Positions 46,781 to 62,835 of a stretch of 64,000 nt of DNA are shown here, in pieces. The first letter of the stretch is position 1, and every line of letters starts with the position of its first letter. The position numbers and the translations under genes are program-made. Below the pieces are notes generated by a model, which was not told the origin of the DNA, searched no databases, and worked only from the letters and a program-made list of their open reading frames with translations. The DNA lies in contig NC_072460.1 in the NCBI RefSeq assembly GCF_027596085.1, positions 2,604,151 through 2,668,150 on the forward strand. Reading direction: 5' to 3'. Source of the DNA: Anoplopoma fimbria (taxonomy: Eukaryota; Chordata; Actinopteri; Perciformes; Anoplopomatidae).

Positions 46781-49700
46781 TCTGTGGTGGTGTATCTGTG
46801 TTTATGTGACTAGTGTTTAATGTTGTATCTGTGTTTATGTGACTAGTGTTCTCTGTGGTGGTGTATCTGTGTTTATGTGACTAGTGTTTAATGTTGTATC
46901 TGTGTTTATGTGACTAGTGTTTAATGTGGTGTTGTATCTGTGTTTATGTGTTGTATCTGTGTTTATGTGACTAGTGTTAATGTTGTATCTGTGTTTATGT
47001 GACTAGTGTTTCATGTGGTGTTGTATCTGTGTTTATGTGACTAGTGTTTAATGTTGTATCTGTGTTTATGTGACTAGTGTTTAATGTGTTGTATCTGTGT
47101 TTATGTGACTAGTGTTTAATGTGGTGTTGTATCTGTGTTTATGTGACTAGTGTTTAATGTTGTAGCTGTGTATCTGTGTGTATGTGAATAGTGTTTAATG
47201 TTGTATCTGTGTTTATGTGACTAGTGTTTAATGTTGTATCTGTGTTTATGTGACTAGTGTTTATGTTGTATCTGTGTTTATGTGACTAGTGTTTAATGTG
47301 ATGTTGTATCTGTGTTTATGTGACTAGTGTTTATGTGGTGTTGTATCTGTGTTTATGTGACTAGTGTTCCATGTTGTATCTGTGTTTATGTGACTAGTGT
47401 TCCATGTTGTATCTGTGTTTATGTGACTAGTGTTTCATGTTGTATCTGTGTTTATGTGACTAGTGTTTCATGTTGTATCTGTGTTTATGTGACTAGTGTT
47501 CCATGTTGTATCTGTGTTTATGTGACTAGTGTTCCATGTTGTATCTGTGTTTATGTGACTAGTGTTTCATGTTGTATCTGTGTTTATGTGACTAGTGTTC
47601 CATGTTGTATCTGTGTTTATGTGACTAGTGTTTCATGTGATGTTGTATCTGTGTTTATGTGACTAGTGTTCCATGTTGTATCTGTGTTTATGTGACTGTG
47701 TGTTTGTTCATGTTGTTGTATCTGTGTTTATGTGACTAGTGTTTCATGTGATGTTGTATCTGTGTTTATGTGACTAGTGTTTAATGTGATGTTGTATCTG
47801 TGTTTATGTGACTAGTGTTTCATGTGATGTTGTATCTGTGTTTATGTGACTAGTGTTCCATGTTGTATCTGTGTTTATGTGACTAGTGTTTAATGTTGTA
47901 TCTGTGTTTATGTGACTAGTGTTTAATGTGATGTTGTATCTGTGTTTATGTGACTAGTGTTTAATGTGGTGTTGTATCTGTGTTTATGTGACTAGTGTTT
48001 CATGTTGTATCTGTGTTTATGTGACTAGTGTTCCATGTTGTATCTGTGTTTATGTGACTAGTGTTCCATGTTGTATCTGTGTTTATGTGACTAGTGTTTC
48101 ATGTTGTATCTGTGTTTATGTGACTAGTGTTCCATGTTGTATCTGTGTTTATGTGACTAGTGTTCCATGTGATGTTGTATCTGTGTTTATGTGACTAGTG
48201 TTCCATGTTGTATCTGTGTTTATGTGACTAGTGTTTCATGTGATGTATCTGTGTTTATGTGACTAGTGTTTCATGTGATGTTGTATCTGTGTTTATGTGA
48301 CTAGTGTTTAATGTGATGTTGTATCTGTGTTTATGTGACTAGTGTTTCATGTGATGTTGTATCTGTGTTTATGTGACTAGTGTTTAATGTTGTATCTGTG
48401 TTTATGTGACTAGTGTTTAATGTGATGTTGTATCTGTGTTTATGTGACTAGTGTTTAATGTTGTATCTGTGTTTATGTGACTAGTGTTTAATGTGATGTT
48501 GTATCTGTGTTTATGTGACTAGTGTTTAATGTGATGTTGTATCTGTGTTTATGTGACTAGTGTTTAATGTGATGTATCTGTGTTTATGTGACTAGTGTTC
48601 CATGTGATGTATCTGTGTTTATGTGAATAGTGTTTAATGTGATGTTGTATCTGTGTTTATGTGACTAGTGTTCCATGTGATGTTGTATCTGTGTTTATGT
48701 GACTAGTGTTTAATGTGATGTTGTATCTGTGTTTATGTGACTAGTGTTTAATGTTGTATCTGTGTTTATGTGACTAGTGTTCCATGTTGTATCTGTGTTT
48801 ATGTGACTAGTGTTTAATGTTGTATCTGTGTTTATGTGACTAGTGTTCCATGTTGTATCTGTGTTTATGTGACTAGTGTTTCATGTGATGTTGTATCTGT
48901 GTTTATGTGACTAGTGTTCCATGTGATGTATCTGTGTTTATGTGACTAGTGTTCCATGTGATGTTGTATCTGTGTTTATGTGAATAGTGTTTAATGTGAT
49001 GTATCTGTGTTTATGTGTTTATGTGATGTTGTATCTGTGTTTATGTGACTAGTGTTTCATGTGATGTTGTATCTGTGTTTATGTGACTAGTGTTTCATGT
49101 TGTATCTGTGTTTATGTGACTAGTGTTTCATGTTGTATCTGTGTTTATGTGACTAGTGTTTCATGTTGTATCTGTGTTTATGTGACTAGTGTTCCATGTG
49201 ATGTTGTATCTGTGTTTATGTGACTAGTGTTCCATGTGATGTATCTGTGTTTATGTGACTAGTGTTCCATGTGATGTATCTGTGTTTATGTGAATAGTGT
49301 TTCATGTGATGTTGTATCTGTGTTTATGTGACTAGTGTTTAATGTGATGTTGTATCTGTGTTTATGTGACTAGTGTTCCATGTGATGTATCTGTGTTTAT
49401 GTGAATAGTGTTTCATGTGATGTTGTATCTGTGTTTATGTGAATAGTGTTCCATGTGATGTTGTATCTGTGTTTATGTGACTAGTGTTTAATGTGATGTA
49501 TCTGTGTTTATGTGACTAGTGTTTCATGTTGTATCTGTGTTTATGTGACTAGTGTTCCATGTGATGTTGTATCTGTGTTTATGTGACTAGTGTTCCATGT
49601 GATGTATCTGTGTTTATGTGACTAGTGTTTAATGTTGTATCTGTGTTTATGTGACTAGTGTTCCATGTGATGTTGTATCTGTGTTTATGTGAATAGTGTT

Positions 49701-50632
49701 TCATGTTGTATCTGTGTTTATGTGAATAGTGTTTCATGTTGTATCTGTGTTTATGTGACTAGTGTTCCATGTTGTATCTGTGTTTATGTGACTAGTGTTT
49801 CATGTGATGTTGTATCTGTGTTTATGTGACTAGTGTTTCATGTTGTATCTGTGTTTATGTGACTAGTGTTTATGTGATGTTGTATCTGTGTTTATGTGAC
49901 TAGTGTTTATGTGATGTTGTATCTGTGTTTATGTGACTAGTGTTCCATGTTGTATCTGTGTTTATGTGACTAGTGTTTCATGTTGTATCTGTGTTTATGT
50001 GAATAGTGTTTCATGTGTTCTGTGTTTATGTGACTAGTGTTTCATGTGATGTTGTATCTGTGTTTATGTGACTAGTGTTCCATGTGATGTATCTGTGTTT
50101 ATGTGACTAGTGTTCCATGTGATGTTGTATGTGTTTATGTGATGTTGTATCTGTGTTTATGTGAATAGTGTTTCATGTGATGTTGTATCTGTGTTTATGT
50201 GACTAGTGTTTCATGTTGTATGTTGTTTATCTGTGTTTATGTGATCTAGTGTTTATGTGATGTGTTCCATGTTGTATCTGTGTTTATGTGACTAGTGTTC
50301 CATGTGATGTTGTATCTGTGTTTATGTGACTAGTGTTTCATGTTGTATCTGTGTTTATGTGACTAGTGTTTCATGTGATGTTGTATCTGTGTTTATGTGA
50401 ATAGTGTTCCATGTGATGTATCTGTGTTTATGTGACTAGTGTTCCATGTGATGTTGTATCTGTGTTTATGTGACTAGTGTTTCATGTGATGTTGTATCTG
50501 TGTTTATGTGAATAGTGTTTCATGTGATGTTGTATCTGTGTTTATGTGAATAGTGTTTCATGTTGTATCTGTGTTTATGTGAGTAGTGTTCCATGTGATG
50601 TTGTATCTGTGTTTATGTGACTAGTGTTTCAT
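46781..50632. repeat. 3.9-kb minisatellite in slc35e2 5'UTR intron
   Basis: About 110 tandem units, most 33 bp, made of ATGTTGTATCTGTG + TTTATGTGACTAGTG + TTTC/TTCC/TTTA. Many units have an extra GTGATG (39 bp), others lack TTG or read GAATAG for GACTAG. Because 33 is a multiple of three, it gives open frames repeating CCICVYVTSVP; these are artefacts. Confidence 0.97.
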
Positions 50633-50938
50633 CATAGGTAACAGCAGCATCATTGTCGTAGTCCACAAATATGTACTTATTTCGTTATTTAAATATTCCA
50701 TCTTTATGTCTGTGGTGTGGGGTGTCATGATGATGATGATGATGATGATGGATGATGGTGGGGATGAGGGGCATTTGTGGAGTTCAGTTCAATAATGCTC
50801 TGGGGCAAAAGCTGCTTTGAAGGGAGAGGAGATGGTTATATATGTGTTATTTAAAAAAAAGCTATAGCAAGTGAATGTACAATCATTAATGTGTACGACG
50901 CTGGTGTGTGAAAGATGATTTTGTCTCTCCCCTGACAG

Positions 50939-54542
<3,604 letters not shown>

Positions 54543-55360
54543 GGACTCAGAACTTAGGACTAAAATGTTGCCTGAAATGGGAGCAAGGTGTGAACAAAAA
54601 GCTATTTCCTCTCCTGGGGCTGTCCAGCAAGGATCCCCGGATGTTTGATTGTTCTTCATCGTGCACATATTCCTGTTTAAAGAGGACCCACCCATGTTTT
54701 TTTCCCCCAGGATCTACCTGTCATTATCATGTTTTGGATCTTAAGGTAAAGTTCGGGGACTGCGTTTGTCCTAAACCTGATTACCTTCTTACACTTCAAC
54801 CAGCCTCGGTCCTTTGCTTTGTCTGATGTGGGTCAGTAAAAGGGGGAAGCTCAGGGTGTCCTTCAGCTTTTTGAAGGAAATTACTTCTGTAAGCTCTTTG
54901 TCTTACGTTTCCATTCCAGAGTGTGCTGGGTTTGTTTCGCATCTGGGGTTCAGCAGCTGCTGAATGTATGCTTTTGTGAATATCTGTAAAGAATTGAAGC
55001 TGTAATATTTTAATTCTGTGCTGGTGATACCTGCACTGTATCATAAAATGTAAAATTGCTCTTGATTTGCATCTGAATTGAGATGTGAATCGGGCACTGG
55101 TGCCTGAGACGGGAGGCCTTTTGGAGGCTTGTCCAGCCAAAGCTTTGACTTGCCGTTTGACACATTTCTAAACGTTGTGTGGAACATTTGAAAGCCACAT
55201 ACTGCATTCCAGGAATGCTCATCCTCCATCACAAAGTGTTGAAGGTGTATGTAGGGATTTATGTACTGACTTTTTTTTGTTTTTGTTAAATGACTCCCCC
55301 CCCCAGTGCATGCTGGGATAGCAGCCTTCATGATTAAAACGGGTTTAGAGAATGAATGGA
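54543..55360 (+). other. slc35e2: slc35e2 3'UTR
   Basis: Untranslated sequence after the TGA. ATTAAA at 55333-55338 and AATAAA near 55460 are candidate polyadenylation signals, so the end is probably near 55355 or 55480. Confidence 0.5.
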
Positions 55361-56372
55361 TCCATGACGCTTTGTTATAACTAGGGTTAGGCTAAACCAG
55401 TTATGTCCAACAGTCAGACAATCAAACAGGTTTAAACAAATCACATCTGTCACAGTCCAATAAAACTACTTCCTGGTTCAATCACAGACTCTACTTACTG
55501 TAGTTGTTTGCACTCAGTTTTCTTGTGCACTGAGGGATTGTTGGCGACATTGCAAATGCACTCACTTTTGGTTTTTCCACCAAATAAAGAGTACATTTGT
55601 GTTGGACTAACTGTTTGTTAGTCAGATTATTAAGCGATATTATCACAAAGAACCGAACCAACGGCCTGCATAACATAAAATAAACCCAATATGTTATATA
55701 CCAGTTTTCGTAAAAAGCTTCCTGCCACAAGGATCGAACCACTGTTAATTTATTCCAGTATGAGTCAGAGTAAAACCTAAACCACTCATGAGATTGTCCT
55801 CTCTGTGAGCCACTCTGTCGTTGTTGCTACTTTCAAACATACATCGGCTTCATAGATGTATAAGTCTATGATAAATTGAAATTTGTTTTCGAACATTGAC
55901 ACCTTGACAAAAACAGTTGTTTGGTGCCAATAATCTAATGTACATATGAATCATATTTTGACCTTACTGCTTTAATCATACTGCCTCAAGTCTCCTACTC
56001 TACTGGTGTGTGAGTCCAGGCTTCTCTCCAAATTTTCTTAGGTTAGTATCTAACAAAATCAATCAGGCGTCTGAAAGGACAAATCCTTCTTTTGCTGCAG
56101 TTTTTGCAGTCATTTTTGTGATGTGTTATGCTCTTGATCAGGCATATGTTTTAAAGGTGACCATATGGGTAATCTGACTTGAACAAATAAAAAAAATAAA
56201 AACATTATAAACATTTCCATTCTACGCGGTTATTTCTGGTTATTGTTTTGAGAATTTGTTTCTTTGAAAGTGCTTCTAAAACCCAAGTTTGGACTTCGAT
56301 GTGATATTGATATCCTACAAGCATATTTTTTTACATCTTCTCTTCCATGTAAATTCTTTGGAATGGTGTGTG

Positions 56373-56468
<96 letters not shown>

Positions 56469-57656
56469 TTGTTTGGGGATGTGCAAATCAATTATGTAAA
56501 AGATATTCACTAATGTAACTCATTAGTGAGGATGTAATGATGTTTGATGGACACTGCAGAAAATAAAAAAAAAAAGTATTTTCTCGCACATTGTGTAAAC
56601 ATTTTTGGGGGGAATTTTGAGTTACAGTGATCACAGGTTGCATTGCTGATTTAGATACACACTATAATTCTGATTATAACTATCATACATCCAATTTATT
56701 CTGTTTGCAGATTTAAACAATACATTTTCATTCATTCCTCAAATTGGGAATTGTGTTTTGACTCACCACTCTTAAACCCCTCACTGACCACTAAGAGGTA
56801 GCTGTAAATGCAAAACACTGACATATTATCACCTGAAGAGGTGTGTATGATGGACGTGTTGGAGGACTCGGAGAAGCATTGAGATCCAGCTAGAGCCATG
56901 TCTCTGGTCTCCAGGCGATTGCAAGCCCAATATTTACTCTCTGCCTGTAGTCTCTGCTCTAGTCAGCTCACTAGCTAGTTGCTAACTATGTTTACTGTTG
57001 AGGGGCTGAAGAATTGGTTCATTATTTTTGTCACTACGAGTGACCCTTTTCACATAACACAAACTCAATTGATCTATTGTTAATGTAATAATGTAGACTA
57101 TAGAAGCTTTAATTCAAGGTTCACCCAATTCCAGCCCGACTTTTAAGATCAGGACGTAAACTGCCAACTCAATAGGCACTTTTAATATGAACAGTGTATT
57201 TATGTGTGACCTTCAAGCACATTTTCTAGAGGGGGTTTACATGAATGACACCATGGACCAGTCACCAATAATAAAATCATGTACATTCTTTTTATTGTTT
57301 ATTTATTATGAAATCATTCATTGTTTGTGTGCGCTTGAGAGGAATACAATGCTTTGAAAAAAGAAAAAAAAAACATATGGTGAAAAACAAGGCGATAACT
57401 TCATATTTTGTCAAGTACAGTGGATTTGATGTCCATAAACAGGAGCAGCTTAACCGGAAGATAAAGTCCCAGGGATCGAGGTACGTTCAGGTTTCTGACA
57501 CTAGCTTCTTAAGAGTTGACCCATTTAGACATTCTTACACTGATTCAATACTAAATGGTCTTTTAACTGATATTGTTAAATAACCCTGAGAATTGTAGCT
57601 GTATATTAACATCTCCACGCCATGGGAAGATCTTTTTTCGATTTTCAACGGCACGG
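55361..57656. other. convergent intergenic spacer, slc35e2 / slc25a45-like
   Basis: No coding exon recognised. Contains the (TG)n tract at 56366-56464 and the 3' flank of the minus-strand carrier gene. Confidence 0.55.
56366..56464. repeat. (TG)n microsatellite
   Basis: About 99 bases of TG alternation with a single GCG variation near its start. Confidence 0.96.
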
Positions 57657-60600
57657 TCATCCCGTCGGTGGACAGAACATCCTCATCAGACTCTCGTAGC
57701 TGAGGAACGTGACAGCGTTGACGGGGAAAGCCCTCAGGCTGTTCAGTAGAAGGCCTTTGAAAAAGACCCTCAATCCCTCCTCTCTGAAGCTCACGCTCAT
57801 GCAGTGGAGGACCCCTCTGTACTGCCTGCCGCCGGCCCCTGACATCTGGAGCCGGGCTTTGACCACGTCCATGGGCGTGGCACAGGCCCAGGTCATCACG
57901 CCAGCAATGCCACCGGCCATCAATATTGCAAAAGTACCTGAGGACGGAAACGTTAGTAAATAATGTCAATCTTTGAAGTTGTGTCTGTTCTGAAAAAGGA
58001 CTTTGGATTAAAATAAACCTGGACATTTAGCATTGCTCAACGAAAACTAACAACAAACTTTCTCCTGGAGAGCAGTTAACAAAGCTCCGTCCAGAGAAAG
58101 CTGGACTCGCCAATGTTAGATCATCCTTTTTTTATTTGTTTTATCTGTATCTTTCATATAGAAGCCCACGTACACCAGGACAAGACAATCACAATAATAC
58201 TGTAAATCAAACGCAGGAGATACAGAGTCCATATTAAGTCTTATTTAAATGATGTCTTTTCCAAAACTAGGTGCAAACTAAATCAATATCATGAGATACT
58301 AAGTCTAAATGTAATTATGACGTATTATCATTCCACAATACTTTTACCACTTCATTTTAAAATAGCATACTATAAATGTATTGTAATATTTCATAATTTT
58401 GACTTTAAAAAAAAAAAGTTTGGCTTACCATGTGATCATTTTGATTTTCGATTAATGTTTTTTTTATTTCCTGACAGAAATGACCCTCAGTATTTCACAC
58501 ATGTTGACACTGACCTGGCTCTTTGCCACTCGTGGTCAGAGCCTTTCGAGTGACTTCGTAGGGCAAAAAGTAGAGTCCGTAGCAGGGTATGTCCCTCAGG
58601 GCGATGGCCAGCCCTCCCCTGAACAGACCTTTGGGTCCATCTTCCTTAAGGATGACGGCGACACAATGAACAGGTCCACGGTATCGGCCAACTGTTGTTT
58701 GACCCTGCAGACGCACCTTCACCAGGTCGATGGGTGCGTTTACACACACCTAAAGGCAGATCAATTTTAAGTGTTATTCAACCCAATATCTGCATAGTTT
58801 ATACATTTGTTCTATTCAGTATTTAAGGTTTTATAACATAAAGCTTAAAGGATAAGTCTGGTGATATTCTTTTTTTTTTACTGACAACGTGTCCCATGTA
58901 AAGATCAGTTCTGCCTGTTGTGGCCAAACAACAATTCAAAGTCAATAAGATAACATTGAATGGTTTGTTAACCTGTTCGGCCAGTTCCATTCACAAGTAT
59001 AGTGTTATTGTCAGCAAGTGTCCTGGCAGAACTCATAATTCTTGTTTCCTCTTCTCTGCTATGGTCACACAAACACTTCATTGCATGCATTTGTTCCCCC
59101 TGCTTTCTTTTTTTTGTTATGAGGAATTTACCAACGTAGGGAAAATCGACCAATCACTGTGCACAGAGTAAGTTAATAAATCTCGTACATGAAACACGAC
59201 ATCCACAGCAGCAGGTTGAGATGTTCCGTTTACTCTTTGCTCAATAGTTTCTCTTTATTTCCAGGTTAACGTCGCTCTCAGCAGTTTTGGGAATAAGAGG
59301 AAGTTGATTTCTTCATTATTTTGGTGACACCCCTGACCTTTTGTCCACCACTGTCGGGTCGGAGTGAATACATTGGTCCATGACATGGTACCTAAAAGAT
59401 TAATGGCAAGATTTCAAAACGGTTGCTCTTAATTTGTGGTAGTCATGGTTCTCTCAGAAGGAATTCTGATGACTTTGGCACCCTCTTGACTGAAACTTCT
59501 TCCAGTGACAAGGTGTGTTAATCACTATTTAATTATACTTCAACCTTACAGCCTTTACTTGGGCCAAAACATTAGGCTAAATCTCTGCCTAAACACAGGA
59601 AATATCTTAATGTACCTGGGTGATTTCTGCATATTTCATGAACCCCTTGGCCTGTCCTCAGTCACCTGGGTCGGATCACATTCTTGACCCCGCTCTGACC
59701 AAGACTTTAGTTTTCTGGGATGTGATGAACATTGCAACCTCCAGGGGTCAGTAGCACATCACACTTGTCTTGTCACCACACAATATCTCAATTCTCCTTA
59801 GGTGGGGAAAACACACAGGCTAAGTAAAACTACAACTAATCAGTTAACTAGTCAGTTATCTCTGTGAATAGAGAGATCTCACCCCCTGAAAATGGTCTGT
59901 TTCACAGCACTTGTGGCCGTGTGGAACCAGTAATATCTGCAGCTTTGGTCCTGCCAAGGTGCTTTGGATGAACCCGGACGGTGAACGCCAGGTGTTCTTA
60001 CCTGCATCATGCCTGAGAAACAGCCGGCGGTGAAGACCTGAGCAGCAGAGGCCGGTTTGCCTTGAGTGAGGTAAGCTAAGGCATTACTGTAAGAGCCAAA
60101 GACAACAGAGTTGGTGATGCCCATGGTCAGAACTGGAAATGACATACCCTTGAAGAATCCCCGGAGCTGATGTGATAATAAAGCATAATAAACAGATAAA
60201 TAAGCATGCATCAATACTTTCTGTCATTTGTTTTCTGGTAGAGGCTGCTATTCATGCAATGATATCTGGTGAAACAAATGTAAGGAGACATTACACCTAC
60301 CCCTTCATTGGAGTATGTTTTAGACATACAGTGAAATATCCCTTTATAGATTGACTGGGCCTGCAGGCGCACCTAGAAAAATGAAACATAAGGTGTCAGG
60401 ATAAAAAAAGTTGTATGTATGCATTCGTATTAGTTGTTGCACTTATTGTATTCATATTCGTTTACTGCACTTATCCTATTCGTAGTAGTTTGTAGCACTT
60501 ATTGTATTCGTATTAGTCTGTTGCAATTATTGTTTTCGTAGTAATTTGCTTCTGCACTATACTTTTGCTCTGGTTTATGCTTTAAGATGCTTGTTTAAGA

Positions 60601-60944
60601 AAGGAGATGCACTTATGACTTCTGGTGACTAGTAGTTCTCTTGAATACCTATGTTGAATACACTTATTGTAAGTCGCTTTGGATGAAAGCGTCTGCTAAA
60701 TGACTGTAATGTAATGTAATGTAATGTAATGTATGCATGTGGTCATTTTTATAGATTATAATAGAGATCATACAACCTTCACAGTGTCTAGTGGATGGCC
60801 AACTGCCAGTCCCAGTGCACCTACAATGAGCCACAAAGATATGTTATTGATCCACATGAATGCAAATACTGAAATCATTCAACATCTGGAGCAGAGTGTT
60901 TTCATACCGGAAATGCTCCCGGCTAGGAATTCCATGAAAGGCAT
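57657..60944 (-). CDS. slc25a45: mitochondrial carrier, SLC25A45/47/48 subfamily (complete)
   Basis: Inner-membrane solute carrier, 277 aa, 834 nt including stop. Exons in transcript order: 60908-60944, 60777-60820, 60301-60372, 60002-60166, 58515-58749, 57657-57937, all with GT/AG borders and matching phases. The three carrier repeats carry the signature P-x-D-x-x-K: HPLDTVK (residues 21-27), APIDLVK (111-117) and TPMDVVK (205-211). The start MPFMEFLAGSISG aligns with SLC25A45 (MPVEEFVAGWISG), as do GFFKGMSFP, NSVVFG.YSN, YRGPVHC and RAFPVNAVTFLSYE. The middle GLYFLPYE is closer to SLC25A48, so the symbol is the best fit rather than proven. Recent work links SLC25A45 to methylated amino-acid import and SLC25A48 to choline; transfer to this protein is inference. 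The tail FCPPTG is short, with no extra domain. Confidence 0.85.
58750..60001 (-). other. slc25a45: intron of the slc25a45-like gene
   Basis: A 1.25-kb intron (GTAAGA donor, GCCTTTAG acceptor on the minus strand). Nothing else recognised within it. Confidence 0.75.
60423..60732 (+). mobile_element. short interspersed element, copy 2 (longer)
   Basis: Begins with tandem units containing ATTCGTATTAGTTTG-like and TTGCACTTATTGTATTCG. It continues TTTTGCTCTGGTTTATGC, AGATGCTTGTTTAAGAAAGG and TAAGTCGCTTTGGATGAAAG, and ends in TGTAATG repeats. It lies in a slc25a45-like intron, 45 bp from the 60777-60820 exon. Confidence 0.78.
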
Positions 60945-61343
60945 GTCTTGCAAAGCTTCACTACCTGCAGACAGCGTGTCAGTGGTGTTACAGAGATTAA
61001 GGTCCTGAAGATCCTGCTGGACAGCTGCAATACAGAGAGCTGTGCTGGGAAGAAATCCTTTTAAACTGCAAGACAAATGTGACACTAAATGGCTTTTTCT
61101 CCAACACAAGCAGAACTTTAACTCACTTAAGACATGTGTTCTGCGTGATTGAAAAAAAAACCCTATCTGTTCGTCTTCCAAAAAAAAACCCGTTCGCTTC
61201 CACATCTACGTCATCATACAGAGCAGCAATAGCTTTTTAATGCGAAGAAAAAAATTGCATTTCAATGAGGCTGCATTGCATACCAATGTAAGAGTCACCT
61301 CACTCCTTCAGATGATCACTGCTCAGTGCACACCTCCCTCTGC

Positions 61344-61351
61344 TGACGTCA
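61344..61351. promoter_or_regulatory. CRE palindrome upstream of the slc25a45-like gene
   Basis: TGACGTCA, a perfect cAMP-response element, about 400 bases upstream of the start codon. Functional role not shown. Confidence 0.4.
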
Positions 61352-61425
61352 CCAGGAAAAGTGCGCATGTCGAACTTTTTGGAGGACAGAAAGATTAAAA
61401 TGTGTCGGGTTCCCAGGTCCAATAG

Positions 61426-62090
61426 TAGTCTTTACTATCTGGTACAGTCTTTACTATCTGGTACAGTCTTTACTATCTGGTACAGTCTTTACTATCTGGT
61501 ACAGTCTTTACTATCTGGTACAGTCTTTACTATATTGTACAGTCTTTACTATCTAGTACAGTCTTTACTATCTGGCTCTAAACAGTTATTTACTATCTAA
61601 AAAAAGCAAAAGCTGTACTAGTCTTTACTTTACTATCTGTACAGTCTTTACTATCTGGTACAGTCTTTACTATCTAGTACAGTCTTTACTATCTAGTACA
61701 GTCTTTACTATATTGTACAGTCTTTACTATCTAGTACAGTCTTTACTATCTAGTACAGTTATCTTGTACAGTCTTTACTATATTGTACAGTCTTTACTAT
61801 CTAGTACAGTCTTTACTATCTGGTACAGTCTTTACTATATTGTACAGTCTTTACTATCTGGTACAGTCTTTACTATCTGGTACAGTCTTTACTATCTAGT
61901 ACAGTCTTTACTATCTCTTTACTATCTGGTACAGTCTTTACTATCTAGTACAGTCTTTACTATATTGTACAGTCTTTACTATCTGGTACAGTCTTTACTA
62001 TCTAGTACAGTCTTTACTATCTAGTACAGTCTTTACTATCTATATCTGTACAGTCTTTACTATCTGGTACAGTCTTTACTATATTGTGAA
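61426..62090. repeat. 19-bp minisatellite, block 1
   Basis: Tandem copies of TACAGTCTTTACTATCTGG with TAG and ATTG variants in the last bases (about 33 units). An insertion at about 61573-61625 is a shortened copy of unique sequence lying between the two blocks. Confidence 0.95.
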
Positions 62091-62280
62091 ATGTGGATAA
62101 TGTGAAATCTGGTACACTTAGTGAAAGATACACAGTTTACATGATTTCCAACAAGAAACTGGCTCTAAACAGCATTATTTGCAATTTCAGGTCATTTTCA
62201 TGTATGACTGAAGTTAACACCGCACATAAAAAAAAGCAAAAGCTGCTATTTATCACTTTAGAGGTCCGAAAACACATTTT
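62091..62280. other. unique spacer between 19-bp minisatellite blocks
   Basis: Non-repeat sequence containing CTGGCTCTAAACAG and AAAAAAAGCAAAAGCTG. Both motifs recur, brought close together, inside block 1 at about 61575-61615. Confidence 0.8.
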
Positions 62281-62441
62281 TTACTATCTGGTACAGTCTT
62301 TACTATCTGGTACAGTCTTTACTATCTAGTACAGTCTTTACTATCTGGTACAGTCTTTACTATCTAGTACAGTCTTTACTATCTAGTACAGTCTTTACTA
62401 TCTAGTACAGTCTTTACTATCTGGTACAGTCTTTACTATCT
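62281..62441. repeat. 19-bp minisatellite, block 2
   Basis: About eight further copies of the TACAGTCTTTACTATCTGG unit, in the same orientation as block 1. Confidence 0.94.
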
Positions 62442-62835
62442 TGAGTAAAATATCTAAAATGCTCCAATATGCTCACCCAGTTAGTTGAATACCAGAAAGA
62501 AAAAGGTCTGGTTAATCCCACACTGTCCAATCTTTAATCTCATACTTTCATTTCAAATTGAATGTGCTGGACTGGAGCCATACAAATTGGGGGAAAATAT
62601 ATATATATATTATATATATTGCTGTCTGTTTGTCTGTCTACCAGTGTGTCGTTGGGAGCACTGGTTTCCAGTTCCAGTGTAACTGTGCACATAACAAGTC
62701 ACTATTAACCTTTAGCTCCTGGTGAACCCAGACAGCATCACATGTTCTCTCTCTCTCTCTGCAGGATTAAGATTGCACCAGACTGTTGTTTGGTATTAAG
62801 GGGTCAAAGTGCTGCTGAGCAGAAAACAAGCTCAC
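62442..62835. other. non-repetitive spacer between minisatellites
   Basis: No gene recognised. Contains short (TA)n near 62600-62620 and (TC)n near 62746-62760. Confidence 0.6.

Noticed and set aside
47327..48194. Open frames repeating CCICVYVTSVP
   Set aside because: Product of a 33-bp minisatellite unit divisible by three; frames break wherever non-33-bp units occur, and the region lies in an intron.
55720..55793. tRNA-like sequence on the minus strand (GGTTCGATCC B-box, GAGTGGTTTAGG A-box-like)
   Set aside because: The acceptor stem does not pair and no credible anticodon arm forms. At best it is a decayed tRNA or tRNA-derived SINE; running tRNAscan-SE would decide.
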